From Przewalskia tangutica (taxonomy: Eukaryota > Streptophyta > Magnoliopsida > Solanales > Solanaceae), in NCBI GenBank assembly GCA_029844215.1, contig CM056728.1:7528001-7592000 (forward strand): a DNA stretch of 64,000 bases, given 5' to 3'. Every line of letters begins with the position of its first letter. The first letter of the stretch is position 1. Below, piece after piece: positions 23,318 through 34,500 of the stretch. Below the pieces are notes generated by a model. The model saw only the letters and a list, made by a program, of their open reading frames with translations, made no database searches and was not told where the DNA came from. Position numbers and translations under genes: made by a program.

Positions 23318-23322
23318 AAATG

Positions 23323-24060
23323 GTTGAATATATTGACAACTATTAAACTTGTCAATGAATTTAATTTAGATATTCAAACTATGACATGTTTTAATTAAGC
23401 ACCTGAACACGTGATCTTATGAGAATTGACTCATATTTTGAAATGTTTCTGCGTGTGTTTTTAAATATTCGTTATATAGATAAGTTAATTACATAAAATA
23501 TGTCACATCCCTTAATTATATACATCAACATCAATTGAAACATGTCTGAGATTTTACGGCTTATTTGAGGCTATTGCGTGACATATTTTAAGTGATTAAT
23601 TATATACGTAATGGATGTTTGAGAACACACACATAAGTTTTTCTAAAATTTTGATTCGCAAGTGTCTAATATGAATATTTTATCATGCGTTCAGATGCCC
23701 AATGAAAATAGCTTTGTAATTTAAGTATTTCAATGAAATTTACTAGCAAATTTAAATTGTTATCGATGTGTTCAGCCTTCTAAAATAGTGACCCAAAAAC
23801 ATTTACACATTCGTTTTATGGATGGGAGCGATGGAGTGGGCAGATGAGAGAATAATTTCCTACACTTGTTTGACTATTAGGTTACCAGAAGATACTTATC
23901 AATGTTTTTTGAGAATATTCAGGTGAGAGAGTGAAGAAAGTGAAAGTATGTATGTCTTGGAGATAATAATTTTAGGGACAGATGTATCTGAACACATTCA
24001 TATTATTAATGAGATTAATATATTGACATTTGCAATTACTAAATTATTATTTGATTATTT
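23323..24060. other. No gene seen; AT-rich intergenic
   Basis: Very AT-rich, no coding frame of note. The stretch has phrases repeated in inverted order around 23460-23660 (ACATAAAATATGTCAC and GTGACATATTTTAAGT), suggesting an old degenerate hairpin element. Confidence 0.4.
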
Positions 24061-25495
24061 ATATTATTCATTAATATGCATCTCTTGAGCTTACGTTGTC
24101 ATTGATAAGGTAAGATATTAATGATAGAGCGTAGTTCTTAAAGTAGCATCGACTGATGATCATTGAGAATGAAATATCAATGATATATTATAAGTCGACA
24201 TGTGATCTGCATCACATTCTTAGAGAATGTAGTATGTCTCTACTTACTACTAGTAATGATTGCTAGTGATGGACACATGGATACTCTTAGAGGGTATTGA
24301 CATACCCTGCTGATAAACTATTTGGTATACATGTCTAGAGTATTATCAGCACGTGGGAGATAGAGGTCCTTTGACTTGAGCTCAATACACATCTGGTTTG
24401 TAGAGTAATGTACTTTGATCCTGTCCTAAGCTTAAAATTCCTTATAGGATAAGACATGGCTTGAATTGGGTATATTGAGATATATACTAAGGTGGTAGTT
24501 GAGCCAAGAATATGATTCATTCCTCGATTAGATATTCGAGAGAACACTCAGCTTCTCAGTGATATTAGGTCGTTCAAGTCATTGACTAATTCAAGAGACA
24601 TATCTAGGGTATGATCTAGTTGTCGACTAATATAGATGAGATAAAGTGATCAAGTCATTTTAATAGACACTTGGTAAATTCTAAGCTTGATCAAGTGTGT
24701 CGTGAATGAAAGGAATTTATCATCCCACATAGAGGTTGTGTTTACTAGAGTCTTGTAAACGTACTTCACATATTGAGTTCGTCAAATGACGCAGTCTAGG
24801 AGTTCCGTTTGAACCTTAATTTGATTAAGTGTCGATATGTGAAGGTCTAAAGGGTCACACTAAGTCGATTGCCTTTTCTGTCTAAGGGTATATTGAGAGA
24901 ATATAAATATTCGATTTAGAGTCGAGATATTTTAATCAATAATAAATTATGAGATAATTTCCATTTGATGGAAATTATTTAATTAAGTCAAAAATGAATT
25001 TTAGATTTAATTAAAAATCAAAACGTGCTGAAACATTAAAATAAAAAGCGTGCATGGTCTTTGTGCGATAATGGGCCCGATCAGTCGCAGCAAGTCAGTT
25101 TGGAGGCTTTTAAACCTAATCCCAGTCTGATTTGTATTTTAATGTTTTCCTATATATTCAACACTTAACCTCATAATTCAAATGACAGAATTACACTTAA
25201 TTCTTACTTTCTGAACTCAGAGTTCAGAGATTAAAATCCTCTCAAACCTCTGCCAAGATTTTCTAGCTTTCCTAACAGAGGAATATACCGAAGCAAGGCT
25301 TGCAACCGAGCAGACAATTGCGCGCGCACCTTTTAGTAGAGACTGCAAAATATAAACTATAAGTTTTCTTGTGTCTTTGCAGATTTCAGTTGTAAAATAA
25401 TTATACCAGACGAATTTGTTGGGACAAGTAAGTAAATAAAATTTTAAACTTTCGTTGTGTCTTATTTATGTGTTTTAGACCCAACAAAACCCTAC
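24061..25495. repeat. Probable old LTR or solo LTR, family not identified
   Basis: About 1.4 kb without coding capacity. Its right 300 bases resemble 19610-19850. The right end GTGTTTTAGACCCAACA would read TGTTGGGTCTAAAACAC on the minus strand, a plausible LTR start. The left edge is not defined. It ends about 165 bases from the ERF stop codon. Confidence 0.4.
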
Positions 25496-25658
25496 TAAAG
25501 TTATTACAAATTTATGGGTTCAATGAGAGAGAAAGCAAAATAGATGTGCAAGGAAATAATTTGCCTGTTTTGTATTCACTCCAAATCAAACAAGCCCTTG
25601 TGGTTGAGTTGATCTTAGCTCATATCTTAACTGACCAATAGCTGCTCGCCAACTGGCA

Positions 25659-26330
25659 TTACATTTGGTCAGCTCTGAACATCAATTCGGCTTGCTTAGC
25701 CGCTGCACCGTTTCTCCTCCTCTTCGGCGAGCCACTTTCCGAAGCCAATGATACCAACGAGCTAGCCGGTTCAGGTGATTGTCTCTTAATGGTCACTCGA
25801 ACTGGTTCCGGCTCATTTAAGCCGGCTCTATGCGGGAAATTTAATAGAGCCTTGGAACCGCGCATCCTATAAGCCGCTTTATCATAAGCGAGCGCGGCTT
25901 CTTCAGCCGACTCGTAAGTCCCAAGCCAAACACGTGCACCATTTTTAGTTGGATCTCTTATTTCCGCCGCGAATTTCCCCCACGGTCTTTGTCTTACGCC
26001 CCTATAATGCCTTCCCTTAGGCTGCACAACGGCTGGAGCCGTTGTAGTCTCCGCGGTTGGAGCCATTGAAGGAACATGTCTCATAGCCGGCTCAATATCC
26101 TCCCTTGGCTCGGCTTTCACTTCCGCGGACGTTAAATTTAACGGAGTCCATCCGATACTTAAGGCGTCTTGTAGAAGCCCATATATTACCATATCGTCAG
26201 AATCGTCAACTTTTAACGGCAAGTCACCCCATGATTCCGTCAAACATGACATGAGACTACTAACACTTGAAGTCCGGCAATACACCGGAAAACTAGTCGG
26301 AGGTAACTCAGCAGAAATTGATTGATACAT
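25659..26330 (-). CDS. ERF2: AP2/ERF transcription factor, group IX, tobacco ERF2-like
   Basis: An intronless 223-residue protein, start ATG at 26330. Residues 108-165 form one AP2/ERF DNA-binding domain: YRGVRQRPWGKFAAEIRD (109-126) with the Ala and Asp typical of the ERF rather than DREB class, VWLG (134-137), and a closing LLNFPHR (162-168). Such proteins bind GCC-box promoters in the nucleus and act in ethylene, jasmonate and defence responses. Residues 42-57 (DDSDDMVIYGLLQDAL) are an acidic, hydrophobic segment like the group IX activation region; PKRRR (202-206) is a likely nuclear signal. From memory the whole resembles tobacco ERF2, so Solanaceae is likely. Oddity: the frame stops after DQM, while 25627-25659 in another frame encodes MPVGEQLLVS then a stop, which is how I recall the tobacco protein ending; a small indel has probably replaced the last ~15-25 residues. 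The DNA-binding domain is intact, so it may still function. Confidence 0.93.
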   Translation of the reverse strand: MYQSISAELPPTSFPVYCRTSSVSSLMSCLTESWGDLPLKVDDSDDMVIYGLLQDALSIGWTPLNLTSAEVKAEPREDIEPAMRHVPSMAPTAETTTAPAVVQPKGRHYRGVRQRPWGKFAAEIRDPTKNGARVWLGTYESAEEAALAYDKAAYRMRGSKALLNFPHRAGLNEPEPVRVTIKRQSPEPASSLVSLASESGSPKRRRNGAAAKQAELMFRADQM

Positions 26331-26415
26331 TATGGGTTTTTGAAGGTTTTCTTAATAGAAGGTACAGAGTAAAGAGAGAAAAGTTTTTGAATTCTTGAAC
26401 AGAAGGATAGATTGT

Positions 26416-26427
26416 GGTATATATAGT
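26416..26427 (-). promoter_or_regulatory. TATA box of the ERF gene
   Basis: ACTATATATACC on the minus strand, about 86 bases upstream of the ERF start codon, leaving a 5' leader of roughly 50-60 bases. The context is free of transposon sequence until about 26690. Confidence 0.7.
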
Positions 26428-26739
26428 GAAACAGTGGAGCAAGAAGATACATGCACATGAAGTTGGCCCATGAGTTTTTCAATATCTTGAGTTAATTAAT
26501 GAATAGTATTGATTATTTCAGGCTTCTTTGAAGTTTCTCACTAGGCAAGTGGGATTTTTTTTACTATGGCAGACACAACCCAACAAAAGGTGTGTGAGGT
26601 TTCATTATGTGACACTTAGATAACGGTCCCATTTGCCTATTTTAAAGCTAAAGTAAAACTAGCAAAATAGAGAAAGTACAATAAATTGAATTAAACAAAC
26701 ATAAAAATGTAATAGACAAATGGGTTGAATCGGTGGTGC

Positions 26740-27715
26740 CCATCCCGATCGACATTGAAGTCGCAACGCACACTCTTTGGATTGAATTCCCGGACGCAAA
26801 TTGATACATGGACATCGATGCCACTTCTCACATGACGTCCGACCAAAGTACTCTCTTGTCTTATTCTAATTTGAGCAAAAAATCGTGGCATAATTGTTGG
26901 TAATGGTAACTCAATTCCAATTCGTGGTTATGGTCATAAAACTTTGTCTCCCCTCCATCCACCTCTTGTCTTGAAAATGCCCCTAACTTAATTAAAAATT
27001 TGATGTATGTCCGTAGATTCACCACTGATAATTGGGTTTCGGTTGATTTTGATCCTTTTGGTTTTTCTGTGAAAGATTTTAAGACGGAGATTCCTCTCAT
27101 GAGATGTGATAGTCGGGGAGATCTTAATCCTCACCCCACTTCCGGTCTCTCGAGTCAAGCCTTGTCATCTACTTTTGTGGCTCTCGCTCCTTCCTTATGA
27201 CATGCACGTTTGGGTCACCCTGGGTCTTCTATTGTTTCTTCCTTACATAAAAACAAATTTATTTTTTGTAAGGGTACACGTAGTACTCCAATTTGTCAAT
27301 CCTGTCCTCTAAGAAAAATTTGTTAGATTACCGTTTGTAAACTCTCATTCTCGTACTTTAATGTCATTTGATATTATTCATAGCAATTTATGGACATCTC
27401 TTGTTCTCAGTTCTTTGGGCCGTTGTTATTATGTTCTATTTTTGGATGATTATTCTAATTTTTATGAAATTTTCCGTTAGCGAATTTTTTTCAAGTGTTT
27501 TCCACTTTTTTAAAATTTAGAGCATTCATCCGTACCCAATTCGAACGAAAAATAAAAAATATTCAATGTGATAATGACAAAGAATATGATAATGGGGTGT
27601 TTCGGGATTTTGTGATACTAATGGAATAAATTTTCATTTTTCTTGTCCTCATACGTCCTCACAGAATGGGAAAATCGAACGCAAAATTCGTATCATTAAT
27701 AATATTGTTCGAACT
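26740..27715 (+). pseudogene. Protease, GAG-pre-integrase and integrase N-terminal part of copia A
   Basis: Near 26807-26835 a frame reads YMDIDATSHMTSDQ, aligned with the copia protease site normally YMDTGATSHMT; the catalytic DTG is DID, so the protease is dead. After stops, 27003-27200 reads VRRFTTDNWVSVDFDPFGFSV (GAG-pre-integrase), followed by HARLGHPG near 27201 and a C-x2-C pair near 27285-27300, the HHCC zinc site of integrase. The core follows with SFDIIHSNLW and LFLDDYSNF near 27365-27460. Several stops and frameshifts. Confidence 0.82.
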
Positions 27716-28234
27716 TTATTGGTCCATGCTTCCGTACCCCCTTCCTTTTGGCATCATGTTCTACAAATGTCTACTTATCTTTTTAACATACTTCCTACAA
27801 AAGGTTTGACATATTCCTCCCCTCTTCAAATCTTATATAATAAGACTCCTTCGTATTCACATTTTAGGATCTTTGGGTGCTTATGTTATCCACTATTTCT
27901 GTCAACCACAATTAACAAACTTCAGACTCGTTCTATCCCTTGTGTGTTTTTGGGTTATCCGTCTAATCATCGGGGTTACAAATATTTTGATTTATCATCT
28001 CATAAAATAATCATTAGTCGCCATGTTATTTTTTATGAAACTCAATTTCCGTTTGCTAAAGTGAGTAGTCCCATGCCTAGTTTGTATAATTTTTTGAATG
28101 ACGATGTCTCTCCATATATTATTCACTATTTATCAGACTTGTCACGTACCCAAAATCAGCTAGTGGGCCCACTTCCCGCTGGACCATCTGACTTATCGCC
28201 TCTTGACCACGATCCACGGGTCCAACAATGGTGA
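27716..28234 (+). pseudogene. Integrase C-terminal half of copia A
   Basis: An open stretch of 171 codons reading SVPPSFWHHVLQMSTYLFN, FGCLCYPLF, CVFLGYPSNHRGYKYFDL and HVIFYETQFPF, the conserved order of the copia integrase C-terminal domain. The catalytic glutamate region lies just upstream (27650-27700, QNGKIERK). Ends at a stop in the variable linker to reverse transcriptase. Confidence 0.88.
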
Positions 28235-28369
28235 ATATTCACCATTACGCCTCGCTTCGGGCTGTTTGGTGTTGGTCCAACATGTTCATGGTCAGCTCGC
28301 ATTCCGAGTCGGTGTTGGTTATTTCACAAAATCCATCCAATTCTCCTCAGATTCATCGACATGTTACGC

Positions 28370-29572
28370 ATAGTCAGCGGGGTATTCTTAAACCAAAAAG
28401 ATATTTTAATCTCAATTACATTGTTCTTAAATCATCCTATCCCGTAACCCAGTTTCAACTTTAAATGACCCGAATTAGAAATTGTTATGACCGACGAATA
28501 TATTGCTCTTATTGATAATAAGACGTGAGAGTTGGTACCTCGTTCCTCTGTGTTAATATTACTTGGTCTATGTGGATTTTTACTCATAAAGATAATTCTG
28601 ACGGTTCTTTTGTGAAACATAAGGCTCGTCTTGTAGGTGATGGTAAGACTCAGCAGATTAGTGTGGATTGTGGTGAGATATTTAGTCTGGTGGTCAAGTC
28701 GGGTACCATTCGCACTGTGCTCAGCTTGGCTCTTTCGAAAGCATGGGCCCTTCATAATTTAGATGTGAATAATGATTTCTTACATGATGATCTTAAAGAG
28801 CCAGTTTACATGCATCAACCCTTGGGTTTTAGAGATCCTAAATATCCTCATCATGTCTGCCTATGGAAGAAGTCCTTGTATGAGCTTAAGCAGGCCCCAC
28901 GGGCTTAGTATAAGAGATTTGCAGACTATGTTTCAACTATTGAATTTTCTCACAGCAGGTCTGATAATTCATTGTTCATATATCGTCGTGGTACTTTCCT
29001 GACTTATATACTATTATATGTGGATGATATTATCTTGACTGCCTCTACCGATGCTCTGCGCCAGTCTATCATGACAATGCTCAGTTCTGAGTTTGCTATG
29101 AAAGACTTGGGGCCCTTGAGTTACTTTTTGGGGATTGTTGTCACTCGTCATGCAGGTGGGCTATTCTTATCACAACGAAAATATGCAACTGAGATCATTG
29201 AGCGAGTTGGTATGTCCTCATGCAGGTCCACTTCCACTTCAGTTAATACGAAACTCAAGCTAGGGGTTGCGGCTGACTTACCTTACGAGGATCCGACCCG
29301 TTATCACAATCTTGTAGGGGCTCTTCAGTATCTTACTTTCACGTGACCAGACATTACATATGTCGTACAGCAGGTGTGCTTGTTTATGCATGATCCAGGG
29401 TTGAGTATATGAATGCGCTCAAACACATTATTCGGTACATACAAGGGACACTTGACTATGACTTATATTTATATCTTTCTTCGACGTATACACTTGTCTC
29501 GTATACATATGCTGATTGGGGTGGCTTTCTAGACACTAGACCGTTCTACGTCTGGCTATTGTATGATTCTTG
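28370..29572 (+). pseudogene. Reverse transcriptase and start of RNase H of copia A
   Basis: Frames 28525-28908 and 28972-29346 give FVKHKARLVGDGKTQ, ALHNLDVNNDFLHDDL, CLWKKSLYELKQAPRA, then ILLYVDDIILTAS at 29005-29043 with both catalytic aspartates, and LGPLSYFLGIVVTR. RNase H begins near 29470 with SYTYADWGGFLDTR, including its first catalytic aspartate. Breaks include a stop at 28905 (usual tryptophan position) and a TGA at 29344 in TFTRPD. RT sequence is very similar to copia B. Confidence 0.9.
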
Positions 29573-32500
29573 GTCATTGTTGACACTCAATTTTGTCCAT
29601 CCCCTCCAATTATTATCCGGCATATTAGATCCCCAACCCATTTTCCTTTTAACTAAAACAACTAAATTACTACCCAAATCCTCATAAATAAATGCCCCAA
29701 AACCGCAACCCAGCTCCCCTTTATTTTAATTCACAAGCCCAATCCCCATTTCCTAAACTAAAATAACCCAACCAGCCCACAACTTTTTTAATTCCAATTC
29801 CCACACCCTTTTATTTCCCAGCTCCCGCGGCCCAATACCAGTTGACAAACGACCCGACCCAATCCCCATTTTATTCTCGTCTAAATCAAACCCACTTCAA
29901 CCAAAACTTCAAACCAGAACCAAATCGTCCAAACCTAACAACCCTTTCTCAAAACCAGTTGCCGCTATCGTTACACCTCCAAACCCACCGGATAAATCTG
30001 TGCCTATAACCCTGACACTACCTATACTTAGGACCCATCATTTCGTCTCTGCAATACCCTGAAAACCTGCGCCTACAACACCCCGAAAATCCTCTCCATC
30101 ACACCCTTTACCTCGTTGATATCACCCATGCCTCATCCTTGGTCTGCAACTCGAGCCATGCGCCCTTGTACGACCCTCAACGGTAATCTACCACACATGT
30201 CTCCCATCAAGCTCCTTTTAATTCAAATTTCCAGGCATTTGAAGAAAAGATTGGGGTTCCAAATTCAGTACAAATACAACCCCTTTGGGTTGTGTTTAGG
30301 GATCGAAAATTTTGAAAGCCTAGAACAAAAACTCGGGTTCTTACATTGAAGGATCGATTTTATGTGTTTCTCAAAGCCTAGAACAAAACTCATATTTTTT
30401 ACTACTATAAATCATTGCAAAAATCAGAAAGAAAAACCTTTCTTTTATTCTCAGTCTTAAGGCCAGAAGCTCCATGGAGAGCAACAAAAGTCCACAAACC
30501 CCCCAATTGACATCAAAGAGTTAGAAAAGCCACGAAATCTTTAAATTTTCACTTCATTGCATAAACAAAAACAAACAATTATCTGAGCGTAATCGGCTAG
30601 TCGAAACACGCCTCAGTTCGCTGCTTGGAGAAGGTAAACCCATATTGCTCTCATATTTTATTTTCTGCATTTGTTTTTGATATTTTTGATATCATTTAAT
30701 TTGTGACTGTTTATTCCAAGGATGGCACCCTTTGTCTAGTTTATGTAGTTTACATTCATGATATTATGTGTGTTTTCTAGTTTAAGGTGTATGATAATGT
30801 ATGGCTTAAGTGTAGATGGTAATAGACCTCTCAAGATCTAATTTGAACATGTAACTAAGTCACATATGCTTAACTGCAATATACTTAGATATTTATGACC
30901 AAGTGATTAGAACATTTGTTGTTGTTAACTCTTGGATATAATGATATGTTTAGCTTCTGATTGACATCTACATTTGGTCAAAGGACCCTTAGGTTAAATA
31001 TTGAATTTTGAAATGGTTTGTCTACGTTAGGAATGGGTTAATGAGGCTATCTTAGTTCATGTTGTATCCATCATGCATCTGTTAGGATTAATTTAGGTCT
31101 AGTATGGAATATCATCTGCCGTGATGTTATTTGATTCGTGTTAGGGTCTACTTTGTGTTGTATTACTAAATCTGTATTTGAATATGGTTCCATAGAGTCA
31201 TTAACGCATGCTTGAGTAATTAATGAGGAGTCTTGTTGGTCTGTGTACATTTGCTTAGTGTTCTCGCCAAGTTCAGAATACATGTGTGCCTGAAATCATA
31301 GCATGTTGAATTTGTGTGAATTATTTGTGTCTATCTTGAATTCGCGGTGAGTAGGTAATCAAGTAATCACTTGTGTGCACTGTTTGTGACTATGCCATGC
31401 CTATCGTATCATGTCTGCATGTTTGGTGTAGGCATCTAATTTGTTAAGTTTTGAGTCATCTAAATTAATCCTTGTTCGAACGAAGTTTAGATCTGCAATG
31501 ATGTATATTGTGGTGGCTGATATCTATATTTGAACTAACACATGCCTAGATTAGTTTCACGCTAAGTTTAAGGTCCATGTGATCATTTGCTAACATCTGT
31601 GCTAAGTTATCTACTTATCTTTGTCGGATGAAAATTACTCTATATCTGTTAGTTTGAAAAGGTGGATTAAAAGATTAACATCGTTACACCCCGTAATACC
31701 AGGGCTACTAATTGAGAATGTGATTAAGGATTTAAGATTTGAATTTTGGAAGGAAAAAATTATTACATTTTCTTAAGGAAAATGTCGGGAAAATGTGACG
31801 ACGGAAAAATTTATTAACTTGGAGTTTAATACTTCTAATTGGATTTACGGGATTAGTATTGAATTACGAAGAATTGGAATTGATAATATGGGGTCCGTCG
31901 AGAATTTTACAATTTCGCGGGACCCTTCGATTTTAAGATATTTTGGGCTACATATCTTGATATTTTGAAGAGGAAATTATTGACCAATGAGAGGGCGATA
32001 TGTGTCCCTCTCCACTTGTCTTGATAAGAGAAATATCTATATAGAAGATAAGCTTGCAAGACTTAGAGACATTTTCATAATATTCTATCTTCCTAAACAT
32101 TATCTTCTCTCTTCTCTTACCCTAAATCTCGACCAAGCCAATATTTTCCAATAAAAAGAGTGATTATTATCCTAGATTAAGAACACTAATCAAGTCTTAG
32201 GCCAAGATTAACACTCCAAGGTCTTCAAAGTTCATTAGGGCCGAAAGAGGGGTCTTGAAAACCCTAGGTTTGTTCTTCAACTTTTGGTGATAAAACGTGA
32301 AGGGAAGTTGGTTATAAGCTTATAGTGGATGCTTGTGTGTGATTGAAACTTGAAGAAGTGGAGCAAAACTAAAACTGTGGGCCGAATCTCTAGGGACTGT
32401 TTGGACGTTTTTTGGTTTGAAAAAGGTAAAAATTCTTCCTTCTCTTGAAGTAATTGGATATTACTTATTGTTATAATGTATAGATGAGCTTGTGCTAAAA

Positions 32501-33349
32501 ATAATGAAGGATAAAAAGTGTTTGAACAACTTTAGGGAGGAGCCGAGACTAGGCAAGTTTCGGGTCCCCTTAGATTTCGTTGGTTGTGTTGTTGTTATCT
32601 TCACCTATTGCATGTTATAATGGAGTAATATTGTTGTTAATAATTTGATATAACTTATATAGAAATTTTGGAACTTGAATTGGAATAAAAATGATTAAGG
32701 AAAGAGTTATTGGATTGTAGTTGTTGGCCGTGGAACCTATAAAACTGTTGGATATTATCGTGCAGTTTTTATGGACTGTTTTGTGGCGTGTATATACTAG
32801 AAATTCAGTTGTCATAATGCATGATTAGTGTGGTAAAATTTCTAATGAAAGTCCTAAGGAATAAAGGTGTAAAAGGGTGTTAAAGGCTTCACATTTTACC
32901 CTTATCGTTGATGGAATTGTGGACTGTTTTATGGACTATTTTGTATAGATTAAGGGGCCGAATTTTACACGTCATGTAGGCGTGTAATCCCCTTTAGTTG
33001 CTGTTTTGATTGTGCCTTAAATGAGGTTTGATTATTGTTGAATTTGAGCCTTGGAAAAGGTGAAAAAGTACGTATTTATAGGGGAAGTGCTGCCCAAATT
33101 TCCGTAGAAAGAGAAGAACCTTTACTTGGTATTAACCTAATTTAGTAAGCACGTGTTGATATACGTTTTATTGTTGTTATAGGTTGAAGTACATTGAGAC
33201 GTATCCTAGATTGTAGAGTTGGTTAGTAGCCAATAAGGTATGTGAACTATCCTTTCTTCTTTGGCATGATATTTGGTTTTCTAAAATGAAAGTCAATTGT
33301 ATTGTTAGTTGTATAAAGTAAGTGTACGGCGGACATACATAGTTTTATT

Positions 33350-33890
33350 GGATCTTAATTCTGAATTGGAAGACATAGTATTGTCTTGGGTTTTCTAAAA
33401 TAGAAGTTGTTCTATATATTCTCTTGATAGTACTTGGATTTTATAAAATGAAAGTTGTTATAATTCATTCTCTTGATAGTACTTGGATTTTATAAAATGA
33501 AAGTTGTTATAATCCATTCTCTTGATGGTACTTGGATTTTATAAAATGGAAGTTGTTATAATCCATTCTCTTGATAGTACTTGGATTTTATAAAATGGAA
33601 GTTGTTATAATCCATTCTCTTGATAGTACTTGGGTTTATAAAATGGAGATTGTTATATCTATTCCTTTGATAGTACTTCGAGTTTAAAAAAAATGAAAGA
33701 TTGTTATATCTATTTCATTAATAGTACTTTGAGTTTCCTAAATAGAAGTGTTCTATTTATTTCACTAATAGTACTTTGAGTTCCAAAAAAGCAGTTGTTC
33801 TAACTACTTCATTGATAGTACTTGGGGTTTCTAAAATGAAAGATTGTTATATCTATTCTCTTGATAGTACTTTGGGTTGTCTAAATGAAA
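33350..33890 (+). repeat. ~49-bp tandem repeat in the Tekay solo LTR
   Basis: About nine to ten copies of a unit with CTTGATAGTACTTGGATTTT then ATAAAATGAAAGTTGTTATA; the first copies are nearly identical and later copies (from 33640) drift. Non-coding. Confidence 0.9.
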
Positions 33891-34134
33891 GTTATTTTAT
33901 TTTAGTTCATTGAGAGTCAAAGGATTTATTATAAAGGAAAGGAATGTACAGTGAACGTACATAGTACTTTTGGGTTCAATTCCCTAATATTATAAGATGT
34001 GATAATGCTTTGAGTTCTTCTAAAATGATAGTTCATTCTATTTGTGCTAATGAGAGTCGGAGATGATTTATATTGTACATAGTTGCTTGTGATAGCTATA
34101 TGTGTACAGTTCTTAATATTTGGACCGCGTCCCT

Positions 34135-34500
34135 CACCGGAGGGCCGACAATATTATTGTATTATTTACATGGACATGCTTACATGATGGAGGAATTTCA
34201 TGGGCATGCTTCCACCATACTGTTCCATGGACATGCTTTCACGATGGAGGAATTCCGTGGGCATGCGGCCTTGATGCGGGTTCAATCCCCGGGTGATTAT
34301 ATTATTCCATGGACAAGATTCATGATGCGAGTATAACTACTCATGCGGTCGATTATATTATTCCATGGACTAGCTCTCCATGATGACATGTTCCGTGATG
34401 GAAGAGTTCCATGGGCATGCTTCATTTATATAATGCTCCATGGACATACTTCCATGATGCGAGTATAAATACTCATGCGGTCGATTATATATATTTTCAT
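34135..34500 (+). repeat. Short tandem repeat in the Tekay solo LTR
   Basis: Repeats of a ~30-40 bp unit built on CCATGGACATGCTT and CATGATGGAGGAATT, varying in length. The position corresponds to the repeat-rich zone of the other Tekay LTRs (360-560, 41130-41430). The 87-codon frame across it is periodic and not a gene. Confidence 0.8.

Noticed and set aside
27000..27312. Independent host gene upstream of the ERF
   Set aside because: The translation is GAG-pre-integrase and the integrase zinc site of copia A.
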